From the NCBI RefSeq assembly GCF_024172125.1, contig NZ_JAMZEA010000001.1, forward strand, positions 124,001 through 188,000: 64,000 nucleotides of DNA. The letters run 5' to 3'. Under the pieces are notes generated by a model. That model had not been told where the DNA came from, searched no databases, and saw only the letters and a list, made by a program, of their open reading frames with translations. This DNA is from Actinomadura rupiterrae (GTDB taxonomy: Bacteria > Actinomycetota > Actinomycetes > Streptosporangiales > Streptosporangiaceae). The position numbers and the translations under genes were made by a program. Every line of letters begins with the position of its first letter. Positions within the stretch are counted from its first letter, which is position 1. Positions 49,757 through 58,687 of the stretch are shown here, piece by piece.

Positions 49757-50859
49757 GGGTTCTCCCCGGGTGACTTGAACTCGGGTGGCAGCGGCGGCGG
49801 TGCCGGGGCGGTGGAGTGCGCGGCCCTCGGGGGCGCGGCGGCTGCCGGTGCGGACCGCGCCGCGGCGGCCGCGGCGGCGGCCTCGGCGGTGGCGGCGCGG
49901 CCGCGCAGGATCGCGGAGACGGCTTCGGGCGGCAGGTTCGGCAGCATGGCGTCCACGCGGGCGGCGTGCCGGAGCTCGCCGGACCGCTCGGGCTCGCCGG
50001 GGCTGGGCCGCAGCTGCGCCGGGATCTCGATGGGACGGGACGGGGGCCGGGGCCGGTTCGCGGCCCGGGCGGCCTCCTCGGCGAGGAGCGCGGCGTCCTT
50101 CTCCTCGCTCATCCCGATCGGCCCCTCGGGGCTGCCCCGCAGGAACTGCGCGATCACCGGGTCGTCGGAGGCGATCACGGTCTCGCGGGGGCCGAACGCG
50201 ACCAGGTCGCGGCGGTAGAGCATGCCGATGTTGTCGGGGACGGTCGAGGCGATCTCGATGTTGTGCGTGACGATCAGCATCGTCGCGTCGATGCGCGCGT
50301 TGACGTCGATGAGCAGCTGGGACAGGTGCGCGGTGCGGACCGGGTCCAGGCCCGAGTCCGGCTCGTCGCACAGGATGACCTCGGGGTCCATGACCAGCGC
50401 GCGGGCGAGGCCGGCGCGCTTGCGCATGCCGCCGGAGATCTGCCCGGGGACCTTCTTCTCCTCCCCGGCCAGGCCGACGGTGTCCATCTTCTCCAGCACG
50501 ATGCGCCGGATCTCGGCCTCGGTCTTGCGGGTGTGCTCGCGCAGCGGGAACGCGATGTTGTCGTACAGGTTCAGGGAGCCGAACATCGCCCCGTCCTGGA
50601 ACATCAGGCCGAAGCGCTTGCGCTCGCGGAAGACCCGGCGGTCCGGGTCGTTCACCATGTCCACGCCGTCCACGCGGACGGTGCCCTCCTCGGGCTTGAT
50701 CAGCCCGATGAGCGACTTGAGGAAGACGGTCTTGCCCGTCCCGGACGGACCGAGCAGCACGGTCACCTCTCCGGCCGGGAGCGTCAGCGACACGTCCCGC
50801 CAGATCGTCTGCGCGCCGAAGGATTTCGTCAGCCCCTCGACGGCGACCTCAATTCCCAC
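49753..50859 (-). CDS. mceG: Mce transporter ATPase (MceG/MlaF-like) with Ala/Pro-rich C-terminal tail
   Basis: 368 aa. ABC ATPase: Walker A GPSGTGKTVFL, signature ISGGMRKRAGLARAL, Walker B VILCDEPDSGLDP, switch IVTHNIEIA. After the ATPase core (to about 245) comes a ~120-residue extension ending in an Ala/Pro-rich tail (AAAAAAAARSAPAAAAPPRA). MlaF lacks such a tail; mycobacterial MceG also has a C-terminal extension. It energises lipid import. Here it heads the operon and is coupled to yrbEA, whereas in mycobacteria the gene stands apart. Confidence 0.93.
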   Translation of the reverse strand: MGIEVAVEGLTKSFGAQTIWRDVSLTLPAGEVTVLLGPSGTGKTVFLKSLIGLIKPEEGTVRVDGVDMVNDPDRRVFRERKRFGLMFQDGAMFGSLNLYDNIAFPLREHTRKTEAEIRRIVLEKMDTVGLAGEEKKVPGQISGGMRKRAGLARALVMDPEVILCDEPDSGLDPVRTAHLSQLLIDVNARIDATMLIVTHNIEIASTVPDNIGMLYRRDLVAFGPRETVIASDDPVIAQFLRGSPEGPIGMSEEKDAALLAEEAARAANRPRPPSRPIEIPAQLRPSPGEPERSGELRHAARVDAMLPNLPPEAVSAILRGRAATAEAAAAAAAARSAPAAAAPPRAAHSTAPAPPPLPPEFKSPGENP

Positions 50860-50891
50860 GAACCACCGCCAGCGAACCGGAGTCGAATGTT

Positions 50892-50965
50892 GAGTTGCCG
50901 TGGCGGCGACCGTACGGCGGAAACTGCGCGAAACTCAATAGTCAATTGCATCGAATCGGCAACTC
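50892..50965. promoter_or_regulatory. Divergent promoter region of the mce operon with spaced inverted repeat
   Basis: The 373-bp gap 50860-51232 separates mceG from the PucR-type gene. GAGTTGCCG (50892-50900) and CGGCAACTC (50957-50965) form a perfect 9-bp inverted repeat 56 bases apart, flanking an A/T-rich segment (AAACTCAATAGTCAATTGCA) that is the best promoter candidate. The rest (50970-51230) is unremarkable apart from the likely start region of the PucR gene. Confidence 0.5.
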
Positions 50966-51232
50966 TACGGACCGGTTGTCAGCGCCTGAGTTTTTTGGGC
51001 CCGGCGAATTCCCTCGGGGTGAGTACCGGCCGGTAGGCACTTTTCGAGCACCAGACACACACAGGTGTTTGTCAGATCACGAGCAACGCCCCCGCGCGGA
51101 CTTGTCACCCGCGTAGTACTGGCGGGGCATCTGAGGGCCTCGACCTTGTTCCTCCCGTGCGGCGTGCCTAAGCTCCGCGTGCCCTGGGTCACACGCGTGC
51201 TCTCCTTGACTCCCATCGGAGGCGGTGAGGTC

Positions 51233-52489
51233 TTGACCGACACGTTGGACCACCTGTCCGGACCGCTCGACATGCGGGTGCCCCGGCACCTGGCCAAGCT
51301 GATGCGGGCCGAGCTGCCCGCAGCGATCGACGAGGTGGACGCGGAGATCCGGCGGACGGTGCCCGAGTACGACCGTCCGGCCGGCTCCGCCTACGGACGG
51401 ATCCTGCGGGTCGGCGTGGAGCGCCTGCTCACCGCGTTCGTCGAGCAGGTCGCGGGCCGCGCCCCGGCGCTGGCCGACCGGGACGAGACCTGCCGCGCGC
51501 TCGGCCACTTCGAGGCCGTCGAGGGACGCAGCCTGGACCTGCTCCAGGCCGCCTACCGGACCGCCTTCCACGTCTGCTACCGGCGCACCGCCGCCGTCGC
51601 CGAGCGCGAGGGCGTGCCCGGCGGGCAGGTCGCGGCCCTGGTCGAGGCCATGATCGTCTACATGGACGAGGCGGTCGCCGCGTCCCGCACCGGGCACCGG
51701 CAGGCGCTCGAACACGCCGACCTGCACCACCGCGAGGTCCGCCGGGAGCTGCTGCGCACGCTGCTGCGGCAGCCGCCGGCGTCCGCCGAGGCGGTGGAGG
51801 AGCTGGCGCGGGCCGCCGCCTGGTGGCCGCTGCCCGAGCTGGCCACGGTCGTCGCGGTGGCGCCCGGCGCGCCCTGCACCCGCTCCGCGCTGGACGGCGA
51901 CGTGCTCATCGACCTGGACGACCCGGAGCCGCGGCTGCTGATCCCCGGGCCGTTCACCCCCGCGCGCGCCGCGATGCTGCGCGGCGCCCTGGACGGAGCG
52001 GACAGCGTCCTCGGCCTGACGCTTCCTTTGGAACGTGTCGCGCACGGGCTGCGCTGGGCCGTCCGGGTGCTGCAGCTGGCCCGCGAGGAGATCATCCCGC
52101 GCGGCTCGCTGATCCCCTGCGAGGAGCACCTCACGACGCTGTGGCTGCTCTCCGACACCGTCCTCGCGGACGAGATGGCGCGGCGGCACCTCGCGCCGCT
52201 CGCCGACCTGACCGCCGGCCACCGCCGGAAGCTGACCGCGACCCTCACAGAATGGGTCACGACGCGTGGAACGGCGGTGGACATCGCCGAGAGCCTCCGC
52301 GTCCATCCGCAGACGGTGCGTTACCGCCTGCGCCAGCTCGACCACTACCTGGGCGACAGCCTCGGCGACCCCAAAACCAGGTTTGCCCTGGATGTGACGT
52401 TGCGCGCCGCCGCGCTGATGCACGACGACGACGTTCCCGCAGACAGGGCGGACGAGGACGGAGGGTCACCGAAAAGGTCCGCAAAGTGA
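51233..52489 (+). CDS. PucR-type helix-turn-helix regulator, first of two paralogues
   Basis: 418 aa from TTG 51233, chosen because it gives the same N-terminal length as its paralogue and GGAGG/GTGAGG lies upstream; ATG 51272 is the safe alternative. The N-terminal half (AELPAAIDEVDAEIRRTVPE) is a helical sensory-type domain. The C-terminus has the PucR HTH: TRGTAVDIAESLRVHPQTVR followed by YRLRQLDHYLGDSLGDPKTR. It diverges from the mce operon and may regulate it; effector unknown. Confidence 0.88.
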   Translation: MTDTLDHLSGPLDMRVPRHLAKLMRAELPAAIDEVDAEIRRTVPEYDRPAGSAYGRILRVGVERLLTAFVEQVAGRAPALADRDETCRALGHFEAVEGRSLDLLQAAYRTAFHVCYRRTAAVAEREGVPGGQVAALVEAMIVYMDEAVAASRTGHRQALEHADLHHREVRRELLRTLLRQPPASAEAVEELARAAAWWPLPELATVVAVAPGAPCTRSALDGDVLIDLDDPEPRLLIPGPFTPARAAMLRGALDGADSVLGLTLPLERVAHGLRWAVRVLQLAREEIIPRGSLIPCEEHLTTLWLLSDTVLADEMARRHLAPLADLTAGHRRKLTATLTEWVTTRGTAVDIAESLRVHPQTVRYRLRQLDHYLGDSLGDPKTRFALDVTLRAAALMHDDDVPADRADEDGGSPKRSAK

Positions 52490-52759
52490 TTTTACTCTCT
52501 CCTTACCTTTAGTGGCCTCCGTCACACCCGGGCACTGATCTACCGTCAGTGTGCTCCATCACACACGAGCCGCTGCCGCCGCGTGGGGACCCCCGCTCGA
52601 CGCGACGGGAGCGGTCCCACCCCCGGACCCCGGGCCGTCCGCGACGCACGCGGCAGCGGCCCGGGGCCTGACCCCACCGCCGGGCAGCGCCGCGGCGGCC
52701 GCCGGACCGTGCCCCCATCGGCCCGGCCGCCGCCGCGCGCGCCGGTGGAGGAGTGCGCG

Positions 52760-53995
52760 ATGGCGCAGACGCACGGCGACCCGGCCGGGACGGGACAGCC
52801 CGCCCCCCGGTGGCTGATCGCGCTCGTCCGGCCGGAGCTGCCCAGCCTCGCCGCGGAGATCATCACCGAGATCAAGCGGGCCGTCCCCGAGTACGGCCGC
52901 AGCACCGACGGCCCCTACGTGCAGGCGCTGCGGATCGGCGTCGAGCGGGCGCTGACGCACTTCGTCGACACGCTCGCCGACCCGTCCACCCCGCGCGACA
53001 AGCACGACGAGACCTACCGCCGGCTCGGCCGCTTCGAGGCGATGGAGGGGCGCACCCTCTCCAGCCTCCAGACCGCCTACCGGATCGGCGCGCAGGTCGC
53101 CTGGCGGCGGGTGATGAAGGGCGCCGCCGAGCGGAACCTGCCCGCGCCCGCGATGATCCGCCTCGCCGACGAGCTGTTCTCCTACATCAACGAGCTGGCC
53201 TCGCTGTCCTTAGAGGGCTACGTCACCGCGCGCCCGGACGAGGAGCAGCAGGACCACCGGCGGCGGATGCTGCACAGCCTGCTCCGCGAGCCGCCGCCCA
53301 CGCCGCAGGTCGTCGCCAACCTCGCCCGGCTCGCCGGATGGACCGTGCCGGACGAGGTCACGCTGGTCGCGCTGCCCACCGGGCCGCAGCCGTCCCCTCA
53401 TACGCTGCACCGCGACCTGCTCGTTGATCTTTCTGGGCCTACGCCTCACCTGCTCGTTCCTGGGGAAGTGGACGCCGGGCGGCTGCGGATGCTCACCTCC
53501 GGGTGGCCTGATCGGCGGCTGGCGCTCGGGCTGACCGTCCCGACCGTCCGGGCCGCGGAGTCGCTGCGCTGGGCGCGGCGCGCGCTGGCGCTGGCCCGGA
53601 CGGGCGCCCTCGGTGACGACCTCGTCGTGGACAGCGGCGAGCACCTCGTCACGCTGTGGCTCCTGTCGGACGAGACGGTCATCGACCACTTGACTCGGCG
53701 GCACCTCGCCGGAGTCACGGAGCTGGGCGGCGGGCAGCCGGAGAAGTACCTGGAGACCCTCTACGCCTGGCTGACCACGCGCGGCACGGCCGTCGAGCTG
53801 GCGGACCGGCTGAACATCCACCCGCAGACCGTCCGGTACCGGATGCGCCGCCTGGAGGAGGCGCTCGGGGACCGGCTCGGCGACCCGGACGCACGCTTCG
53901 CGATCGAGGTCGTACTCCGCGCGACCAGGCTCCGCAAGGAGGTGGGTGAAACAGCGTCGGGTGACGGAGGCGAGCTGCCGCCGGCACTCACCTGA
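52760..53995 (+). CDS. PucR-type helix-turn-helix regulator, second paralogue
   Basis: 411 aa, ATG 52760 with GGAGGAG seven bases upstream. Same architecture and motifs as the preceding regulator: PELPSLAAEIITEIKRAVPE at the start; TRGTAVELADRLNIHPQTVR and YRMRRLEEALGDRLGDPDAR at the end. Clearly a tandem duplicate, with 270 bp between the genes (a G/C-rich spacer with no recognised feature). Similar pairs occur next to mce operons in actinomycetes, so a link to lipid uptake control is plausible but inferred. Confidence 0.9.
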   Translation: MAQTHGDPAGTGQPAPRWLIALVRPELPSLAAEIITEIKRAVPEYGRSTDGPYVQALRIGVERALTHFVDTLADPSTPRDKHDETYRRLGRFEAMEGRTLSSLQTAYRIGAQVAWRRVMKGAAERNLPAPAMIRLADELFSYINELASLSLEGYVTARPDEEQQDHRRRMLHSLLREPPPTPQVVANLARLAGWTVPDEVTLVALPTGPQPSPHTLHRDLLVDLSGPTPHLLVPGEVDAGRLRMLTSGWPDRRLALGLTVPTVRAAESLRWARRALALARTGALGDDLVVDSGEHLVTLWLLSDETVIDHLTRRHLAGVTELGGGQPEKYLETLYAWLTTRGTAVELADRLNIHPQTVRYRMRRLEEALGDRLGDPDARFAIEVVLRATRLRKEVGETASGDGGELPPALT

Positions 53996-54142
53996 TGATA
54001 ATTCGGAGCCGATGACCAGGCCCATTCTCGTCTTCCGGGGCGACTATCCCCGGGAGGGTTGATAGCCATTCCCCGGGCGTGTTCATATTACTGTCCGAGG
54101 AATTGTTTCCAGACGTCGCCTAATGGCGGAGGTGAGGACGGG

Positions 54143-55438
54143 GTGCGTACCCGACCGGTCGGACTTCCCATGTTCGCGGGCCTCGGCGCGGCCGCGGTCC
54201 TGGCCTTCGGCGGCCTGGTCGCGCCCGCGGCCCTCGCGACCGCCGCGTTCGCGGACGACGCGACCCCGACGGCCGGCGCCTCGGACACGCCCGGGACCGG
54301 AGGCTCGTCCGGGACCGGGGGCTCGTCCGGGACCGGGGGCTCGTCCGGGACCGGGGGCGGCTCGTCGAGCACGCCCTCCGACAGCCCTACGCCCACGCCG
54401 ACCGAGACCACTCCCACTACTCCGCCGACCACGCCGCCCTCCACTCCCCCTGGTGGCGGCGGGACGCCAGGCGGCGGTGGGACGCCAGGCGGCGGTGGCA
54501 CGCCGGGTGGGGGCGGTACTCCTGGAGGCGGCGGGACGCCCGGTGGGGGCGGAACCCCGGGCGGCAACGTGCCCGGCGGCGGGCCGACCACGCCCGGCGG
54601 GGGCAACGGCAAGCCGGGGCTCGGGCTCGGCATCGCCCTCTCCACGTCCGCAGTCCACGCCGGGGACACCGTGTCGGTGTCGGTCTCGGTGTCCGGGACG
54701 GCCTCGGGCGTGAGCGTCTCGCTCTCCGCGAGCGGCGGTGCCTCGGCTGCGCCTTCCAGTACGTGGCTGGGCAGCGTGTCCGGCTCGACGTCCGCGCTGG
54801 GGTCGGTGACCGTCCCGGCCGGGACGAAGCCGGGGACCATCACCATCAAGGCCACCGTCACGTCCAGCAACGCGGGCGCGCACAGCGTCTCGGCCTCGCT
54901 CAGCGTCGTCGCCGCGTCCGTGACGATCCCCGGGAACGGCAACGGCGGGCCGCCCGGACCGTACGGGACGCTCCCGCCCGGTGTGAACGCCCCGCCGCCC
55001 GGCCTCGACCCGCTCGGCGACCGCAACCCGTTCCAGACCCCGAGCGTCGCGCTGCCGCCCGTCACCGGACCGCAGGTCGCGGGCGTCTCGCTGCCGCTGT
55101 CCCCGGTGACCAGCCTCAAGGCCGCGCACGAGCCGCTGTTCAGCGGCGCGGAGCCCGGCGCGGTCGCCTGGGCCGGAGCCGCGGTGCTCGTCGCGTCCGG
55201 ACTGCTGATGACCCCGCGCTACGTGACGCGCCGCCGCCGGCTGCACGCGCGGGACGAGCGCACCAACTGGATCCTGCTCGGCAAGGGCATCACCGCCCGC
55301 GACCTCACCGAGAAGGGCCTGGTCCAGCTGAACCTCGCCGAGAAGCGCCTCACGGTCGCCCGCATGCGCGCCCTACCGCCCCAGCCCGCCCCCGCACGCC
55401 GCCGCCTCCTCCGCCCACGCCCCCGCTTCAGCAACTAA
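54143..55438 (+). CDS. Repeat-rich surface protein with C-terminal membrane anchor
   Basis: 431 aa from GTG 54143. Signal peptide (PMFAGLGAAAVLAFGGLVAP ... ALATAAFA). A low-complexity region follows with GTGGSS repeats, a Pro/Thr stretch and six GGGGTP units. Then a beta-sandwich-like domain (about 165-260: STSAVHAGDTVSVSVSVSGT), a Pro-rich linker, a membrane helix (AVAWAGAAVLVASGLLMT) and a basic cytoplasmic tail. Typical wall-spanning protein design; no enzymatic motif. Stands alone, with a terminator-like hairpin downstream at 55623. Confidence 0.78.
   Translation: MRTRPVGLPMFAGLGAAAVLAFGGLVAPAALATAAFADDATPTAGASDTPGTGGSSGTGGSSGTGGSSGTGGGSSSTPSDSPTPTPTETTPTTPPTTPPSTPPGGGGTPGGGGTPGGGGTPGGGGTPGGGGTPGGGGTPGGNVPGGGPTTPGGGNGKPGLGLGIALSTSAVHAGDTVSVSVSVSGTASGVSVSLSASGGASAAPSSTWLGSVSGSTSALGSVTVPAGTKPGTITIKATVTSSNAGAHSVSASLSVVAASVTIPGNGNGGPPGPYGTLPPGVNAPPPGLDPLGDRNPFQTPSVALPPVTGPQVAGVSLPLSPVTSLKAAHEPLFSGAEPGAVAWAGAAVLVASGLLMTPRYVTRRRRLHARDERTNWILLGKGITARDLTEKGLVQLNLAEKRLTVARMRALPPQPAPARRRLLRPRPRFSN
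54293..54566. repeat. Two tandem repeat arrays inside the surface-protein gene
   Basis: First array: 18-bp units GGGACCGG(A/G)GGCTCGTCC starting at 54293, 54311, 54329 and 54347 (degenerate), coding GTGGSS. Second array from about 54447 to 54566: G/C-rich 18-bp-scale units coding PGGGGT six times. Both keep the reading frame. Confidence 0.85.
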
Positions 55439-55439
55439 C

Positions 55440-55600
55440 CGCAGCTTCAGCATCCACCTGCCGCTCCAGGCGCTACCTAATGCCTCAACGTCTAGCTAGC
55501 GCTACAAGCTCTAACTGATGCCTCAAGGTCTAGCTTGCACTTCAGCCTCTAACTGACGCTTCAGCCTCTGACCGGCGCTTGAGCATCTATCCGGCGTTGC
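55440..55600. repeat. Degenerate noncoding tandem repeat after the surface-protein gene
   Basis: In the 306-bp gap 55439-55744, about seven imperfect units of roughly 22-24 bp resemble GCTTCAGCCTCTAACTGACG, with CTAGC/CTAAC variants. The stretch is less G/C-rich than its surroundings and has stops in all frames. Purpose unknown. Confidence 0.65.
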
Positions 55601-55622
55601 AACGGCTCGCCGGTACAAGACG

Positions 55623-55663
55623 CGCCGCCCCGCGACCGGTGCCTGCACGGTCGCGGGGCGGCG
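55623..55663. terminator. Strong terminator hairpin between convergent genes
   Basis: CGCCGCCCCGCGACC (55623-55637) pairs perfectly with GGTCGCGGGGCGGCG (55649-55663), loop 11 bases. It lies between the rightward surface-protein gene and the leftward monooxygenase gene. Confidence 0.88.
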
Positions 55664-55689
55664 TCCCACTTTCTGGGGCCCTCTCACCG

Positions 55690-55747
55690 GGTTCGGGCTC
55701 AGGGGGGTTCGGGCTCAGGGGGTTCGGGCTCACCGGGTTCGGGCTCA
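55690..55747. repeat. Four 15-16-bp tandem repeats at the end of the monooxygenase gene
   Basis: GGTTCGGGCTCA begins at 55690, 55706, 55721 and 55736. The last copy overlaps the stop codon of the monooxygenase gene (55745-55747). On the minus strand another frame through these units would read Pro/Glu repeats. Confidence 0.8.
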
Positions 55748-57211
55748 CCGGGTGAGGAGGTAGTCCTCTTCCTTGGCCTTGCGGGAGGACGCCCAGAACT
55801 CGAAGGTGAAGCCGGGCCACAGGGTGCGGTTGACGCCGTGCTCGTCCAGGTACCAGGACTGGCAGCCGCCCTCGTTCCACACCGCGCGGCGCAGGCGGCG
55901 GTGCATACGGTCGTTGAAGGAGCGGACCGCGCCAGGCTTCGGCTCGATGGTGTCCATGCCGCGGTCCTGGAGCAGGCGCAGGCAGCTCAGCACGTGCTGG
56001 ATCTGGATCTCGATCATGAAGACGACCGAGTTGTGGCCGAGGCCGGTGTTCGGGCCGAGCAGCATGAAGAAGTTCGGCATCCGCTCGACCGTGGTGCCGT
56101 GGTGGGCCTCGATGCCGTCCGCCCAGACCTCCTGGATCTTCACGCCGTCGCGGCCGGTCACGCGCATCTCGGCGAGCGCGTCGGTCACCTTGAAGCCGGT
56201 GCCGTAGATGATGACGTCGACCTCGTGCTCCACGCCGTCCTTGGTGACGATCGAGTGCTCGCGCACCTCGGCGACGCCGGACGTGTCGAGCTCGACGTTG
56301 TCGCGGGTCAGCGCCGGGTAGTAGTCGTTGGACAGCAGGACGCGCTTGCAGCCGATCGTGTAGTCCGGCGTGACCTTCGCGCGCAGCTCGGGGTCCGGGA
56401 TCTGCTTCTTGAGGTGGTTCAGCGCGAGCTTCTTCATCGGCCCGGACAGGCTCGGGCTCACCGCGAAGCTCACCGCGCGGGCCTCCAGCGCCCAGTAGAT
56501 GCCGTTGCGGAACGCGCGCGCCGCGCCCGGCACCTTCTCGAACACCTTGCGGACGCCCGGGGAGAACGGCCGGTCGGGCTTCGGCTGGATCCACGGCGGC
56601 GTCCGCTGGAAGAGCACCAGCTTGGACGCCTTCTTCGCCACCTGCGGGACGAACTGGATCGCGGACGCGCCGGTCCCGATGACGGCGACGCGCTTGCCGG
56701 CCAGGTCGGTGCCGTGGTCCCACTCGGCGGAGTGGAAGGCCGTCCCCTGGAAGCGCTCGATGCCGGGAAGGTCCGGGAAGGACGGGATGTGCAGCGCGCC
56801 GATGCCGGTGACGATCGCCTTGGACCGGATCACCTCCCCGCCCGCGAGCGTCACGTTCCAGCGGCCGGTCGCGTCGTCCCACTCCATCGAGTCGACGGAC
56901 GCGCCGAACCGGATGTGGTCGCGGACCCGGTACTTGTCGGCGGTCGCCTCCATGTACGCGCGGATCTCCGGCTGCGGCGCGAACATGCGCGACCAGTTCG
57001 GGTTCAGCTCGAAGGAGAACGAGTACATGTGGGACGGCACGTCGCACGCGCAGCCCGGGTAGGTGTTGTCATGCCAGGTCCCGCCGAGGGCCTCGCTCTT
57101 CTCCAGCACGACGAAGTCGTGGAAACCCTGCTGCTTGAGCCGGATCGCCATACCGAGCCCGGCGAATCCGGACCCGATGACCACGATCGCCGGGGAGGTG
57201 CTTTCGCTCAT
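55745..57211 (-). CDS. Flavin-dependent Baeyer-Villiger-type monooxygenase
   Basis: 488 aa from ATG 57211. FAD site GSGFAG near residue 13 and the following EKSEALGGTWHDNTYPGCAC block are typical of class B flavoprotein monooxygenases. The BVMO fingerprint FQGTAFHSAEWD is present, with D in place of the terminal P, as seen in many members. NADPH-binding GTGASA lies near 182. Likely converts ketones to esters or lactones, or oxidises heteroatoms, using NADPH and O2; the substrate is unknown. Divergent from a TetR gene. Confidence 0.92.
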   Translation of the reverse strand: MSESTSPAIVVIGSGFAGLGMAIRLKQQGFHDFVVLEKSEALGGTWHDNTYPGCACDVPSHMYSFSFELNPNWSRMFAPQPEIRAYMEATADKYRVRDHIRFGASVDSMEWDDATGRWNVTLAGGEVIRSKAIVTGIGALHIPSFPDLPGIERFQGTAFHSAEWDHGTDLAGKRVAVIGTGASAIQFVPQVAKKASKLVLFQRTPPWIQPKPDRPFSPGVRKVFEKVPGAARAFRNGIYWALEARAVSFAVSPSLSGPMKKLALNHLKKQIPDPELRAKVTPDYTIGCKRVLLSNDYYPALTRDNVELDTSGVAEVREHSIVTKDGVEHEVDVIIYGTGFKVTDALAEMRVTGRDGVKIQEVWADGIEAHHGTTVERMPNFFMLLGPNTGLGHNSVVFMIEIQIQHVLSCLRLLQDRGMDTIEPKPGAVRSFNDRMHRRLRRAVWNEGGCQSWYLDEHGVNRTLWPGFTFEFWASSRKAKEEDYLLTR

Positions 57212-57243
57212 CAACCCATCCCATCGAACGGAGACCTACTATG

Positions 57244-57275
57244 AGTAAGTTACCGCTGGTAGGTTACTGACGGTA
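57244..57275. promoter_or_regulatory. TetR operator candidate between monooxygenase and TetR genes
   Basis: Nested dyads in an 86-bp gap: AGTAA (57244-57248) with TTACT (57264-57268), and TACCG (57251-57255) with CGGTA (57271-57275). Two offset dyads suggest two TetR dimers. The site would cover both promoters. Confidence 0.6.
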
Positions 57276-57297
57276 GGTCCAATAGATCGGATTTCCT

Positions 57298-57948
57298 GTG
57301 AGCAGTGCCACAGCACGCCCGGCCGGGGCCCGGCCGCGCCGCCGCATGTCCCGGCCGGAGCGGGAGGCGCAGATGCTCGGCGTGGCCGAGGAGGTCTTCG
57401 GCGAGCGCGGCTTCCGCGCCGCCTCCATGGACGAGATCGCCGAGCGCTGCGGCGTCTCCAAGCCCATGCTCTACGAGTACTTCGGCTCCAAGGACGGCCT
57501 CATGCTCGCCTGCATGGCCCGCTCGAAGGCCGAGCTGTACGAGGCCACCCAGCGCGCCATGGCCGGCGCGGAGACCGCCGACGAGGTCCTGTGGCGCGGC
57601 ATGGTCGCCTACTTCGAGTTCATGGGCGAGCACTCGCGCTCGTTCTCGCTGCTCATGCAGCAGCCCCTGGACGTGCCGCCGTCCGCCGCCGAGGCCGTCG
57701 AGGACACCCGGCAACAGCAGAGCGGCCTCATCGCCGACGTCCTGCGCGCCTACGCGCCGGACGCGCCCGAGCCGACCGTGCTGGCGTACACCGAGATCAT
57801 CGTCGGCGCGTGCGAGCGCCTCGCGCTCTGGCGCACCCGCAACCCCGACGTCACCGCCGAGGACGCCGCCCGCCACATGACCGAGTTCTGCCGCCAGGGC
57901 CTCGGCCCCTACCTCTCCGCCTGGCCCTCAACCCCACCCGCCTCCTAG
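57298..57948 (+). CDS. TetR-family regulator divergent from the monooxygenase
   Basis: 216 aa, GTG 57298. HTH at about 22-68: VAEEVFGERGFRAASMDEIA, GVSKPMLYEYFGSKDGLMLA. The C-terminal ligand domain is generic. Divergent position and the operator dyads make the monooxygenase its probable target. Its last 4 bp overlap the convergent TetR gene. Confidence 0.92.
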   Translation: MSSATARPAGARPRRRMSRPEREAQMLGVAEEVFGERGFRAASMDEIAERCGVSKPMLYEYFGSKDGLMLACMARSKAELYEATQRAMAGAETADEVLWRGMVAYFEFMGEHSRSFSLLMQQPLDVPPSAAEAVEDTRQQQSGLIADVLRAYAPDAPEPTVLAYTEIIVGACERLALWRTRNPDVTAEDAARHMTEFCRQGLGPYLSAWPSTPPAS

Positions 57949-58634
57949 CGGGCTCGCTGCTGCTGGGCTATGCGGTCGAGGGCGGTGATGAGGAGGTCCA
58001 GGCCGAACTCGAAGTCGGCGTCGGGGTCGTTTTCGCCGAGCTCGGAGGCGAGCGCGATGACGTGCGGGAACTCGTCCGGGTCGAGCTTGGCGAAGGCCTC
58101 GGCGTGCGGGATGTCCAGGTTCGCGATCGTCTCGGCGACGCGCAGCTCCCGCATCTGGGTGCCGACGGCGTAGGCGAGCATCGCGCGCATCGCGCGGACG
58201 GCGGTCCGGCCGTCCAGCCCAGCGGCCTCGGCGACCGCGAGCGCGCGCTCGGCCGGACGCAGCCCCGCCGGGGTGTCGACCTTGTGCGTCAGCACGACGG
58301 TGAGGCTGCGCGGGAAGTCGTGCGCCATCTTCCGGTGGGCGCGCAGCAGCGCGCGTGCGCGCTCGTCCCAGGGCGCGGACGGGTCGTCGGCGAGGTCGAG
58401 CCGGTTCGCCACGTACTCGGCGACGCCTTCGAGGAGCGCCTTCTTGTTCGGGACGTGGTTGTAGAGGGACATCACCGCGACGTCCAGCGCGGCGGCGACG
58501 CGGCGCATCGACAGCGCCTCCGGGCCGTCCGCCTCGATCAGCGCGATCGCCGCGCGGACGATCCGGTCGCGGGTCAGCGCCGGACGCGCCGCCGGAGCCT
58601 CCGCGTCCGCGGTGACAGGGGTCACATCTCTCAT
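57945..58634 (-). CDS. TetR-family regulator (tetracycline-repressor-type C-terminal domain) divergent from the diiron protein
   Basis: 229 aa from ATG 58634; frame open to 58679. HTH: TRDRIVRAAIALIEADGPEA, LDVAVMSLYNHVPNKKALLE, the spacing of the TetR_C_1 (tetracycline-repressor-like) group. The ligand domain ends in FEFGLDLLITALDRI, as in that group. It lies divergent from the ferritin-like gene across a 122-bp gap containing two copies of a GTAC-rich palindrome, its likely operator. Confidence 0.92.
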   Translation of the reverse strand: MRDVTPVTADAEAPAARPALTRDRIVRAAIALIEADGPEALSMRRVAAALDVAVMSLYNHVPNKKALLEGVAEYVANRLDLADDPSAPWDERARALLRAHRKMAHDFPRSLTVVLTHKVDTPAGLRPAERALAVAEAAGLDGRTAVRAMRAMLAYAVGTQMRELRVAETIANLDIPHAEAFAKLDPDEFPHVIALASELGENDPDADFEFGLDLLITALDRIAQQQRAR

Positions 58635-58687
58635 CGCGCATCCCGCATTCGTAACGATTGACTGACGTAAGTGAACCATGACACGGT

